A stretch of 10,725 nucleotides of DNA from Proteobacteria bacterium UBA6920 (GCA_002448875.1 DKAS01000105.1:12899-23623), one strand, 5' to 3'; shown: positions 1 to 6,986, counted from the first letter of the stretch. Numbers and translations are program-made. The notes: generated by a model not told the origin, from the letters alone.

Positions 1-518
1 TCACTGGCCGTGTCATATTGGTTGCTGACGAAATAGTACTCTCCCGCCTTTAAATTGCTGCCAACCGGAACGGAATTTATTTTAAAGCAGTCACCAATAT
101 AGTCTCCCGTGACCGCGGTCGGAATGACACCCTTGTAGACGCACTTGGCATCCTTACCCTTGCCGCTGATGGTGGCGGTATAGCCGGAAAGCAGCTTGCA
201 GGTCGATGCCTGCGTATTCTTTTCGGTGGGCGCCTTGCATACTTTAATATTGGCGTCGTGTTCGTCGGCATCGTAAGAAAATCCCTTTTCTATACACTCC
301 TTTTCATTGTATAACTTAACCTGCTCGGCTTTCACCGCACACTCATAATTATCTTTCTTATATTCATAGTCCGCCGAACACTCTTCCGGCGCCAAATATT
401 CCGCTGGATTAAATTGCTCACTGAGGGGCGGCGCTGCCAGCGAGCCATTAACAAACGCCAGAAAAAAAACCAGGATCAGGGCAAAAACAAGAATTGGCGG
501 AGAACGGTATCCGGTCAT
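1..518 (-). CDS. Secreted cysteine-containing protein of unknown function (N-terminal part, runs off left edge)
   Basis: An open frame without stop runs from an ATG at 518-516 to the left edge, giving 172 residues; the C-terminus lies outside the window. A good Shine-Dalgarno (AGGAAGG) sits about six bases upstream and decides the start. Residues 1-28 form a Sec signal peptide: a hydrophobic core (ILVFALILVFFLAFV) followed by GSLA, with likely cleavage before APPLSEQ. The mature part is hydrophilic, rich in Glu, Lys and Tyr, and has seven cysteines (contexts EEC, YEC, KEC, KVC, STC, AKC, GDC). Disulfide bonds in the periplasm or outside the cell are therefore plausible. No catalytic motif or known family was recognised. 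The sequence is AT-richer than aas/lplT at the other end of the window, which could hint at a different origin. The gene is transcribed in the same direction as the downstream-oriented nucleotidase gene at 722-2815, but a terminator lies between them, so it is probably a separate unit. Coding status is well supported by the signal peptide and ribosome site; function is unknown. Confidence 0.8.
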   Translation of the reverse strand, partial: MTGYRSPPILVFALILVFFLAFVNGSLAAPPLSEQFNPAEYLAPEECSADYEYKKDNYECAVKAEQVKLYNEKECIEKGFSYDADEHDANIKVCKAPTEKNTQASTCKLLSGYTATISGKGKDAKCVYKGVIPTAVTGDYIGDCFKINSVPVGSNLKAGEYYFVSNQYDTAS

Positions 519-570
519 AGGTCACCTTCCTTATGGACGGTTGACAGCTGCGCATCGGCTATTGCAACAG

Positions 571-598
571 TTAGTACCACGGCGCCGCTTACTGGCAA
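571..598 (-). promoter_or_regulatory. Candidate sigma-70 promoter for the secreted protein gene
   Basis: On the minus strand, TTGCCA (598-593) and TACTAA (576-571) are 16 bases apart, about 50 bases upstream of the start codon at 518. The region lies between the terminator of the upstream gene and this start, so a promoter is expected here. The match is only moderate and rests on two hexamers. Confidence 0.3.
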
Positions 599-657
599 CT
601 GACACTCTGCTTACATACTCGGCAAAAGTCGTGGGTGAATCAGGAGGTATCTTTTCG

Positions 658-686
658 AAAAAAAAGGCCCAGGAAACCTGGGCCTT
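658..686 (-). terminator. Rho-independent terminator of the metallophosphatase gene
   Basis: A perfect 10-bp inverted repeat, AAGGCCCAGG (664-673) and CCTGGGCCTT (677-686), encloses a 3-base loop. Read on the minus strand, the hairpin runs into eight consecutive T residues (665-658). It starts 36 bases after the stop codon at 722-724. This is a textbook intrinsic terminator for the gene at 722-2815 and separates it from the secreted-protein gene. Confidence 0.93.
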
Positions 687-721
687 AACGTCGAAATACG
701 ACTAGAGCTGTTTTGCGCGAT

Positions 722-2815
722 TTACAACGCGGGGCAGGTCGCCGCCGACGCGCCCTTGAGCGGCTGGATTACCTTGAACGGATACGGATTGATCGTCGGC
801 AGGCGCTTCACCGTCAGACGATGAGTCGGCAGATTCGCGTCGGTCACGTTGCCGCCCAGGTTGTTACGCAAGTATCTGACCACGGCTTCCGAAACATCCA
901 GCACATCCAGATTGTTTGGCAGAGCGCCGCTGGCGCCGGGACCGGCAACCTGCACGATGCTGTCGTCGTTCATCACCACCTGGATGGTGCGGCCACGGCA
1001 GGGATTGCAGTTATTGATGGTGGTCGGATCATCGGCGAACCAGTAACCCGTCACACTGTAACCCTCGACGGCATTGTTCGCCATATCAACGCACATCTGG
1101 TAATTCGGATTGTCAACGCCGTTGATCTTGGCGCGCCCATCATATACCTGATGATCGTCTATCGCTACCCCACCCACCTTGATGTTGCTGCCGCGGTTCG
1201 TGGTCCAGGGCGCGGCGGTACGGTTGAGAATCGTCATTGCCGTCGGATTGATCGGCGTGGCGCCCATGAAGCCGTCACAGGCGTCCACATCGTAGCTCAG
1301 CCCGTTGTAGCCGAACATCCAGCCACCGCTCCACTGCGCCGGGTCGGAATGGAAGGTGCCGCCAATGGAATTTTCGATGGCAAACTTCAGATCGGCGCCG
1401 CAGGCTTTGTTGGTACGGCCCAGTTTGGCGGCGATAGGAATATAGTGATAAATATCATTCATCGTGATTTTGCCACCCGGACCGACATGGGTACCATAGC
1501 GGAAACCGCGGATCGACGCCCCCTGCGCCTGGCCCAGCGCGGCCATCGCGTCGGCGATGAGGTCGTGGGACGTGCCTTCGACGACGGCCGGCATGTCTTC
1601 GTCCATGAAGTTGGAACGGTGCAAGCCAATCTCGGTAGTCGCAATCACTTCATCCACCGGACGCGTCAACATGGTGGTGTTGCCGCCCACGGTCACGGTC
1701 TGGCCGGGTACGAAGGTGCCGGTGACATACGGCGCGCGAGCCTTCTTCACGGCAGCGGCGATCACTGCATCTTCGGCGATACTGTCGGTTACGACGATTT
1801 GCTTGAAATCCCAGTTATTGATTTTGCCGTACTCCACTTCCAGCTTCAATCTGCCGACCACGGTGCCATCCTGGCCCTCTTCGACGATCAGAGTCTTATG
1901 CCCGTCTGGATTCACCGCCACGATGGGGGCAACGGTGCGTTCGTGCATATCCGAGTTGAGGATGACATCCGGCGCCGGCGCGATAGTCTCGCCGATCTGG
2001 ATGTCACGAGCCATTTCCAGTTCGGAAATCATCACCACCACATCCACGCCTTCCACAGTGCGCAATTTGTTCACGAAGCACGGTACTTCGGTCTTGCCAT
2101 CGCTGAACTGGTAGTTCTTCGTTACCGTCGTACCTACAGCGGCAATCGCCCGCGCCGTGGTCATGCCCAGGATACCCACCTTGACGCCGCCGACTTGCTT
2201 CACTTTGTAAGTTGGCAGCACGCGCTTCAGCGGCCGTTGCACGGTAGTCGTAACCCCGGTTACCGGGTCGGTTGAAGTATAGGGGCCGGTAACGCCGCAT
2301 TCCGCCGCATCGTCGAACTGATTGGAGTAGTACAGGTTCGAGGCCATGGCATTCCAGTTGGCCAGCGGAGGATTGCCACCGGCTCCCTTGAACGTTTCCT
2401 CAAAACGGGCCGTACCATAGAGAAAATCCCAGTTACCGGGGGCATGCGCGTCATAGCCGAAATTATTGAGCACATCGATCATGGCCTGGCCGCGGCTGAA
2501 CAGAGCTTCGCCCGAACCTTGTACCGTATCACCGGTATTGATCAACAACGAGCGGTCGGTGCAGACCCTGCTGCTTTTTACCCACCGGCAATCGGTGGCA
2601 TCACTGCGTAATTTCTTGATGACGCTGTATATCCGCGCCACACCGCCTTCCATTTTGTTGCCGGGAATGGCATCGCTGCGTAAATTGGGGCGTGGCATCA
2701 AATGCCCATGGATGTCTCCTGTTTGAATCAGAGTCACTTCACCGCTTCCCCCGGCAAAGCTCACCCCCGCCGCGAGCGACAACGCCGCGGCCACCGTACT
2801 GACTACGAGTTTCAT
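722..2815 (-). CDS. Exported 5'-nucleotidase/SoxB-like metallophosphatase
   Basis: The 697-residue product belongs to the UshA/5'-nucleotidase/SoxB group (COG0737-type: N-terminal calcineurin-like metallophosphatase, C-terminal 5'-nucleotidase domain). The start at 2815 has GGAG seven bases upstream. Residues 1-21 are a Sec signal peptide (cleavage after GVSFA), so the enzyme acts in the periplasm or outside. Visible family motifs are GDIHGH (33-38), NTGDTVQGS (93-101), GNWDF (127-131), GGVKVGILG (209-217) and a C-terminal half with GFRYG and PGGKITMNDIYHYIPI, typical of the second domain. The pattern GNWDFLYG recalls GHWEFTYG of SoxB. Odd points: the usual GNH-D/E has Trp129 in place of His, the usual SH motif reads MISELE (Glu265), and the usual GHxH reads SDMH (288-291). 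These replacements may define a subfamily rather than inactivity. A C-terminal extension carries a CxxC (Cys603/Cys606). Substrate (nucleotide, cyclic nucleotide or other phosphoester) cannot be told. It seems monocistronic, with a strong terminator behind it. Confidence 0.9.
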   Translation of the reverse strand: MKLVVSTVAAALSLAAGVSFAGGSGEVTLIQTGDIHGHLMPRPNLRSDAIPGNKMEGGVARIYSVIKKLRSDATDCRWVKSSRVCTDRSLLINTGDTVQGSGEALFSRGQAMIDVLNNFGYDAHAPGNWDFLYGTARFEETFKGAGGNPPLANWNAMASNLYYSNQFDDAAECGVTGPYTSTDPVTGVTTTVQRPLKRVLPTYKVKQVGGVKVGILGMTTARAIAAVGTTVTKNYQFSDGKTEVPCFVNKLRTVEGVDVVVMISELEMARDIQIGETIAPAPDVILNSDMHERTVAPIVAVNPDGHKTLIVEEGQDGTVVGRLKLEVEYGKINNWDFKQIVVTDSIAEDAVIAAAVKKARAPYVTGTFVPGQTVTVGGNTTMLTRPVDEVIATTEIGLHRSNFMDEDMPAVVEGTSHDLIADAMAALGQAQGASIRGFRYGTHVGPGGKITMNDIYHYIPIAAKLGRTNKACGADLKFAIENSIGGTFHSDPAQWSGGWMFGYNGLSYDVDACDGFMGATPINPTAMTILNRTAAPWTTNRGSNIKVGGVAIDDHQVYDGRAKINGVDNPNYQMCVDMANNAVEGYSVTGYWFADDPTTINNCNPCRGRTIQVVMNDDSIVQVAGPGASGALPNNLDVLDVSEAVVRYLRNNLGGNVTDANLPTHRLTVKRLPTINPYPFKVIQPLKGASAATCPAL

Positions 2816-3453
2816 AGATTTCTCCAGATGATAATTCTTATATGTTCAACGAGTCGGTTACTTCGGTGTAACCGTGACGCTAGTACGCAAGAGATAGTAC
2901 TTTAGGTCCGGATTAAGTACATTAGTCTACATAGTGAAAATATTGTTTAACTCGATCATTTATTTTGATCCTGAGTCAATTCCTCGGATAATCAACCACC
3001 TGCCATCATTCATCCGGTCCGCAGGGCGCGTATTCGAGCCTGTTCCTCTGTCGCCCTGATTACACCGAAGCGCAAATAAGCCTCCGATCGCTAACCCGTC
3101 CGGAGAGAATTCAGGTATGGCAAGCCGCAATTTCCTGCCAGCCGGACCCGGGTTCCAAAAGTGCAAATCCGGTGATCCTCCCGGCCAAAAAAATAATGCG
3201 TTAGAACTATCTTTGCTGACTCGCAGCAAGCGGCAAAATCTGGTCGCACTTAAATCGCGCGCGTATACCACCCGCGAGTTTCCCCGCTTGCCGCATGCTT
3301 AAAGTAAAGTTACAGCCAAAAACTTTCCGCTTCGACCTCAGTCAATAACTTCGTAGATCGGCATCACGCCCGGGAAAGGCCCCGGTCGCGGCCCATCGTC
3401 AATAACTTCGCACGGTGGGTGATGCGTACATCAGCGCTTATATGGAGGTAATA
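2816..3453. other. Gene-poor, AT-richer intergenic region between divergent genes
   Basis: About 640 bases separate the metallophosphatase (minus) from the first DUF2892 gene (plus), so promoters for both should lie here. Near the metallophosphatase start there is a 7-bp hairpin CGGTTAC/GTAACCG (2855-2861/2868-2874). Further up is an imperfect inverted repeat GTACTTTA/TTAAGTAC (2897-2904/2913-2920, one mismatch). On the minus strand a TTAAAC element near 2950 is followed by AT-rich sequence and TAGACT, a possible weak promoter with poor spacing. Short open frames occur at 2960-3271 (minus) and 3117-3302 (plus), but neither has a convincing ribosome site or recognisable domain. From about 2960 to 3330 nothing else can be supported. 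Confidence 0.6.
3341..3410. repeat. Duplicated 13-mer within a possibly structured leader
   Basis: GTCAATAACTTCG occurs at 3341-3353 and again at 3398-3410, 57 bases apart, just upstream of the first DUF2892 gene. Partly overlapping the unit is an inverted pair GCATCAC (3361-3367) and GTGATGC (3419-3425), which encloses the second copy and GC-rich sequence. The repeat and the pairing are exact; a role as paired operator sites or folded 5' leader is only inferred. Confidence 0.5.
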
Positions 3454-3825
3454 ATGGCAACCACTACGACCAACACTTTGTCCGCCGTCAACAATGTCGG
3501 CTATTTTGACACCGCGCTCCGGGGGCTGATCACCCTCAGTCTGCTGGCGCCGGTGCTGAGCATGCCCAGCGCGCTGCATTCGTCCTGGTTGACCCTGCTG
3601 GCTTTATCCAGCATTTATCCGCTGGTGACCCTGCTGTGTCGCTGGGACCCGATTTACGACCTGATTCACTCCCACAGGGCACACAAAGCCCGCATCAAAG
3701 CGCAACAGATGCGTGACTATGTGCAAATGTTTCAGGCCCTGGCGGCCAGTCCAACGACCGGTGCGAGACATTCCCTCCCCACGAACCAAGGCAACGATAA
3801 AACGCGTCCATCCCAGGCCGCCTGA
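3454..3825 (+). CDS. DUF2892 (YgaP-type transmembrane domain) small membrane protein
   Basis: The start at 3454 is chosen because GGAGGT lies five bases upstream; an in-frame ATG at 3415 has no such site. The 123-residue product begins with a short polar segment, then NVGYFDTALRGLI (14-26), two hydrophobic segments at about 24-38 and 45-62, and the closing motif RWDPIYDL (63-70). A basic tail (HSHRAHKARIKAQQ) and a polar C-terminus follow. This order of N-V-G-x-x-D, two helices, YPLVT and W-x-P-x-Y is that of the DUF2892/YgaP-like inner-membrane domain. In many members the position after the Trp is Cys (WCP); here it is Asp. Both termini probably face the cytoplasm. The biochemical role of the family is not established; it is sometimes fused to rhodanese domains. 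A paralogue lies 212 bases downstream. An intrinsic terminator follows at 3855, so it is probably expressed alone. Confidence 0.82.
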   Translation: MATTTTNTLSAVNNVGYFDTALRGLITLSLLAPVLSMPSALHSSWLTLLALSSIYPLVTLLCRWDPIYDLIHSHRAHKARIKAQQMRDYVQMFQALAASPTTGARHSLPTNQGNDKTRPSQAA

Positions 3826-3854
3826 CCCCCGGGCGCAAGATTGGACGCAAGGAA

Positions 3855-3884
3855 GCGGCGTGGTGGGAGACCACGCCGCCTTTA
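3855..3884 (+). terminator. Intrinsic terminator after the first DUF2892 gene
   Basis: A perfect 10-bp stem, GCGGCGTGGT (3855-3864) and ACCACGCCGC (3870-3879), with a 5-base loop is followed by CTTTATT. It begins 29 bases after the stop codon. The T tract is short, so termination may be incomplete, but the GC-rich stem is strong. Confidence 0.82.
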
Positions 3885-3962
3885 TTCCCCACATCAGGTT
3901 AAATAATTGCAAGAAAGTCGTAAGGATCGGGTAAGGAATAAGTCATGTCTGGATAATCTGGC

Positions 3963-3979
3963 GGGAGTTTAATACTCCC
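3963..3979 (+). other. Small hairpin upstream of the second DUF2892 gene
   Basis: GGGAGT (3963-3968) and ACTCCC (3974-3979) pair perfectly around the loop TTAAT, about 58 bases before the start at 4038. It is not followed by a T tract, so it is not a terminator. It may be a leader structure or a binding site; no known riboswitch was recognised. Confidence 0.4.
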
Positions 3980-4037
3980 ATGGACGAAGCAAACAGGCTT
4001 CCACCAAACAGACAAAACCCGTGAGAGGAGAAATGCC

Positions 4038-4565
4038 ATGACCCGCAGCAACTACACTTCTAAAAACCTTGACCGCAGCCAGCGCCTGAGCCGTTTCATC
4101 ACGGGCTTTGCCCTGATCGGCATCACCGTCTCGGCCTCCGCCGGCCCCCTGGGTTGGATGAGCGTACTGCCCCTGGTCGCCATCTATCCTCTGGTCACCG
4201 CTTTCATCGGCTGGGACCCGGTCTATGATCTCTTCGATCTCGGTGACCGCGCCGACGGCAAAATGTCAGCCACCAGCCGCGGCGAACTGGCCGTCACCGG
4301 CGTCGCCCTGATCGGTTCGGTCTTCGTCCTGCCGGAATACGCCACCGTCAGTTCGCTGCTGGCCCTGTCGGGCGTGTTCCCGGCCATCAGCGCCCTGATC
4401 GGTGAAGACCTGCTGCAGAGCGTCGTGCGCCCCTACCGGCAGCCGGCCATCCCGCAGGTGGAACACACCAGCCCGGCAGTGGAACAGCGCAAGGCGGCGG
4501 CCATCACCGCCATCGACGAAGTGCGCAAGAGCAAGGAACGCAAGACGGCGCACAAAGCGGCCTGA
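4038..4565 (+). CDS. Two-unit DUF2892-like membrane protein, paralogue of the gene at 3454
   Basis: The start at 4038 is preferred over the ATG five bases earlier (different frame), as GAGAGGAG ends seven bases upstream. The 175-residue product has a first DUF2892-like unit at about 10-68: NLDRSQRLSRFITG, two hydrophobic segments, then YPLVTAFIGWDPVYDLFD. This last part closely matches YPLVTLLCRWDPIYDLIH in the upstream gene. A second, diverged unit at about 79-126 repeats the layout (SRGELAVTGVALIG, two hydrophobic segments, VFPAISALIGEDLL), so four membrane segments are likely. The WDPxYDL closing motif has decayed to GEDLLQ in the second unit. The C-terminal 45 residues are charged and Lys/Arg-rich (RKSKERKTAHKAA), probably cytoplasmic. 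I infer a tandem duplication inside the gene and a gene duplication between the neighbours. Function is unknown. It has its own strong terminator immediately downstream. Confidence 0.8.
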   Translation: MTRSNYTSKNLDRSQRLSRFITGFALIGITVSASAGPLGWMSVLPLVAIYPLVTAFIGWDPVYDLFDLGDRADGKMSATSRGELAVTGVALIGSVFVLPEYATVSSLLALSGVFPAISALIGEDLLQSVVRPYRQPAIPQVEHTSPAVEQRKAAAITAIDEVRKSKERKTAHKAA

Positions 4566-4574
4566 GGCCGAAGG

Positions 4575-4609
4575 AAACAGCCCGCCGCCGGCATGGCGGC
4601 GGGCTGTTT
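4575..4609 (+). terminator. Strong intrinsic terminator, possibly bidirectional
   Basis: A perfect 15-bp inverted repeat, AAACAGCCCGCCGCC (4575-4589) and its complement (4595-4609), encloses the 5-base loop GGCAT. It begins 10 bases after the stop of the gene at 4038-4565. The right arm ends in TGTTTGTGTT on the plus strand, and the minus-strand reading ends in CTGTTTCCTT. It lies between two convergent genes. No better terminator was seen for the VIT/VWA gene ending at 4781, so it may serve both. Confidence 0.82.
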
Positions 4610-4780
4610 GTGTTACAAACGGGATGTTCCGAATCCAGCACAACCGGAAAAATACCAGCCCGTATCCGCACCCAAAACCATCCAACTTGTCACCGTGTAA
4701 CTCCTGTACCCGCAAACCCGCAATTAAGCTTGACCTACACCGCGCCCGAGAAACTCCGCCGCGCGGGAAGCAAGCGACTG

Positions 4781-6889
4781 TCAGGAAAAACTGCGCGTCG
4801 ACCTGACTGGCGCCGGAACAAACTTGCGTCTGACCGTGCTTGCCACCAGCAGAACCAGCATTGCGCCCAACACCCAGCCGTCAAAGGCGCCGCCTCCGCT
4901 TGAGTGACTGGGACGGCTGCTTCTGAACATGGGCTGCGCCGTATCGACCCGGCGCGACACCGGTGCATTCTGCGCGCGCTGCTGCTGGGCTGCCTGCTCA
5001 ACGGCCACTCGCCTGCTGTTTGCCCGCTGGATCCTGCGCGCCGCGAACTGTTCCTCGCGCATCACTACCATCGAGGTATAGTCAGTTACCAGTCCGTATT
5101 CCAGTGCCAGATCGGTGGCTGCCCGCTTGATATCGGTTTTTTCACCGAAGTCCTCCATCTCCGCCTGCATATCCTCTATGCCGGCATAGGCCCACAAACG
5201 TTCCAGTTCCGGATTGGCGTCGCTCCGGGCCGGGAAAGCAAAGCTGGTCTGGTAGGTCTTCGGCTGGCCGGAGATGCGACCGCTCAACTCCACCGCGCCG
5301 ACACCATCCCCCCAGTAGTGGCCCATCAGCACCAGCTGCTGGCCGCGGTAGAGGCTGCCGATCTCCTTCGGCGTCAGATCGGCTACTCGCACGCCGCTGA
5401 TCTTTATGGAAACACCGTGCAAAGCCTCATGACTCACCTTGCCGACAGCAGTCAGCAACTGGCCGACGATATCGTCACTATTGGAGATGCTCACCGCGAA
5501 GCCGCCGGATGCCTTGGTCATGGCCTCCAACAGCGGACGATTGGCGCTGTTACCCATGATAAAGGTAAACAGACGCGCGTCCTTGCGTTTGATCAGTTCG
5601 ATAAATTTGCGCTGCGCCGTCTCGCCCACGTTTGCCTCGCCGTCGGTTACCAGGACCAGAGCGCTGGTGCGATCGGCCTCCAGAGAATCCAGCCCCAGTT
5701 GAACGCCGGCGTAGAGATCGGTCCCGCCGCCGGGCTGCTCGCGCAGCACCGCGCTGCTGTATTGCTTGATCATTTCAGGGGTGGCATTGATGTAGCCATG
5801 GGTCAGCTCGCGCGTCCGATCACTGAACAGTACGATGCGGAAACGGTCGCTGGGCCGCAACTTGCCCAGGGCGCGTTGCACGCCATCGGCCAGCGTGGCG
5901 TATTTGCCCTGCATGGAGCCGGATATATCGAGTACGAACACCCAGTCGCTGCCCTCGGTAATGGGCTTGAGATCATCCCCAGGCGTCAGCGTCAGCATGA
6001 ACGTGCCGCGCTTACCGGCATCGGGCTTGTAGGTCACTAAATCGATGCTGCCGGGCAAGCCGGCCTGGTGACGCCAATAGACCACCAGGTCCTTGTCCAG
6101 CGTGAAGGCCGATGCAGACGCCTGCTGCTGCGGATTGAATGCCGGCGCCTGCTGTCGCCCCTCCGCTTCCAGCGCCGGCCCGTTGGCATTCTGGCTGTCG
6201 ATGCGCACTTGCCATTCACCTGCGCCCAGCTGCTTTACCTGGGCGGCAGCCTGGGCGGGCACACGCAGGGCATCGACCGGGTAGCCGGATTTGAGATGCA
6301 GATTGAAACTGAAGCTGCCGCTTACCCTGGTATCCGCGGTCCAGAACGCCAGCTTCTGCTCGTCAACGCCCCCCTCCTCCAGCGGATAGACATAGCGGCC
6401 GATGCCGGTATCGACAAACGCCGGCTGCAAGTAGACCAGACGGGTACGCGTATCCTGGCCGGCGCGCACCGGCGAAACCCTGATGTCGAATGAATGGTGG
6501 CGGTCCTTTTCGGTGATGCCGGCGTCACGCCCGGCATTCTTTTCTTCTTCATAGACACGTCGCGCTTCCTGTTTCTCCAGCACTTCGCCGGTCACCGGCT
6601 GGCCATCGATCCACAGAGTGAACTCACCCACTACACCATGCTCCGGTACGGGAAAGGAATAAATCGCTTCCAGATCCTGCGCGTGGGGATTGTGAAACAC
6701 CTGCTCCACCCTGGTGACCGCATAGCCGTCCTCAATAACCACATCGACGTGCTGCTCTTTAAGCTCCAGCGGCGGCAAACTACCATCTTTTGGACTGAGC
6801 AAGCCGGCGGCCTGGCTGGAAACGGCCAGGGTGAGGCCGCCAATTAAAACCAGCAGTCGATTTCTCAATCGGTTCAATAAGTTATTCAT
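4781..6889 (-). CDS. Exported VIT and von Willebrand factor A domain protein with C-terminal anchor
   Basis: The 702-residue product starts at 6889 with AAGGAG seven bases upstream. Residues 1-27 are a Sec signal peptide with an Arg-rich N-region and cleavage after SSQA. A VIT (inter-alpha-trypsin inhibitor) domain spans about 35-165, with VEQVFHNP, AIYSFPVPE, and EARRVYEEEKNAGRDAGI. A von Willebrand A domain begins near 315 with a complete metal-ion-dependent adhesion site: DISGS (Asp321, Ser323, Ser325), Thr390 in GGGTD and Asp416 in TDGE. A Gln/Arg-rich helix-like stretch lies near 605-645. The end is SSGGG (663-667), a hydrophobic segment (about 671-686) and RRK. This resembles GlyGly-CTERM sorting tails handled by rhombosortase. 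VIT/VWA proteins of proteobacteria in the sortase-target family (TIGR03788-like) instead usually end in LPXTG beside a sortase gene; neither is seen here. It likely acts at the envelope in protein binding or adhesion; the ligand is unknown. It is divergent from the tetR-aas-lplT operon. Confidence 0.92.
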   Translation of the reverse strand: MNNLLNRLRNRLLVLIGGLTLAVSSQAAGLLSPKDGSLPPLELKEQHVDVVIEDGYAVTRVEQVFHNPHAQDLEAIYSFPVPEHGVVGEFTLWIDGQPVTGEVLEKQEARRVYEEEKNAGRDAGITEKDRHHSFDIRVSPVRAGQDTRTRLVYLQPAFVDTGIGRYVYPLEEGGVDEQKLAFWTADTRVSGSFSFNLHLKSGYPVDALRVPAQAAAQVKQLGAGEWQVRIDSQNANGPALEAEGRQQAPAFNPQQQASASAFTLDKDLVVYWRHQAGLPGSIDLVTYKPDAGKRGTFMLTLTPGDDLKPITEGSDWVFVLDISGSMQGKYATLADGVQRALGKLRPSDRFRIVLFSDRTRELTHGYINATPEMIKQYSSAVLREQPGGGTDLYAGVQLGLDSLEADRTSALVLVTDGEANVGETAQRKFIELIKRKDARLFTFIMGNSANRPLLEAMTKASGGFAVSISNSDDIVGQLLTAVGKVSHEALHGVSIKISGVRVADLTPKEIGSLYRGQQLVLMGHYWGDGVGAVELSGRISGQPKTYQTSFAFPARSDANPELERLWAYAGIEDMQAEMEDFGEKTDIKRAATDLALEYGLVTDYTSMVVMREEQFAARRIQRANSRRVAVEQAAQQQRAQNAPVSRRVDTAQPMFRSSRPSHSSGGGAFDGWVLGAMLVLLVASTVRRKFVPAPVRSTRSFS

Positions 6890-6906
6890 GGTTGTTCTCC
6901 TTAATA

Positions 6907-6923
6907 ACTAAACAGTGTTCAAT
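6907..6923. promoter_or_regulatory. Putative TetR operator, copy 1 (near VIT/VWA start)
   Basis: The right arm TGTTCAAT (6916-6923) is identical to that of the perfect copy at 7018-7038. The left arm ACTAAACA matches 6 of 8 positions of ATTGAACA. The centre is at 6915. It lies in the 5' leader of the VIT/VWA gene, directly upstream of its ribosome site (6897-6902), where a bound repressor could act as a roadblock. Confidence 0.6.
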
Positions 6924-6939
6924 TTGCTTCCCAATTAAA

Positions 6940-6959
6940 CCCGCCGAATCGCTGGCGGG
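6940..6959 (-). other. Leader hairpin with short T-rich tail (possible attenuator) of the VIT/VWA transcript
   Basis: CCCGCC (6940-6945) and GGCGGG (6954-6959) form a perfect 6-bp GC stem with an 8-base loop. Read on the minus strand it is followed by TTTAATT, giving a weak terminator-like element between the candidate promoter and the VIT/VWA start codon. It lies between operator copies 1 and 2. The hairpin is visible; attenuation is inference. Confidence 0.4.
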
Positions 6960-6986
6960 CCGTCCATACGCTACTCACGGTTTTAT

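Noticed and set aside
641..660. AGGAGGT on the plus strand, resembling a strong ribosome site
   Set aside because: No start codon or open frame follows within range; the sequence runs into the minus-strand terminator.
713..2275. A 520-codon open frame on the plus strand opposite the metallophosphatase gene
   Set aside because: Its product is His/Arg-rich, without domain or ribosome site. It mirrors the codon pattern of the real gene on the other strand, which has a signal peptide, family motifs and a terminator.
2960..3302. Short open frames in the intergenic region (103 codons minus at 2960-3271; 61 codons plus at 3117-3302)
   Set aside because: They overlap each other on opposite strands, lack good ribosome sites and show no domain, signal peptide or compositional sign of coding.
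3415..3453. Earlier in-frame start for the first DUF2892 protein
   Set aside because: No Shine-Dalgarno precedes 3415, whereas 3454 has GGAGGT at ideal spacing, and the added residues overlap a possible leader structure.
4740..4766. CCGCGC/GCGCGG pair downstream of the VIT/VWA gene as its terminator
   Set aside because: The stem is short, the loop is 15 bases and no T tract follows on the minus strand; the 4575-4609 hairpin is a better candidate.
4904..6040. A 378-codon plus-strand open frame opposite the VIT/VWA gene
   Set aside because: The opposite strand encodes a complete MIDAS and VIT domain; the plus-strand translation shows no domain and no ribosome site.
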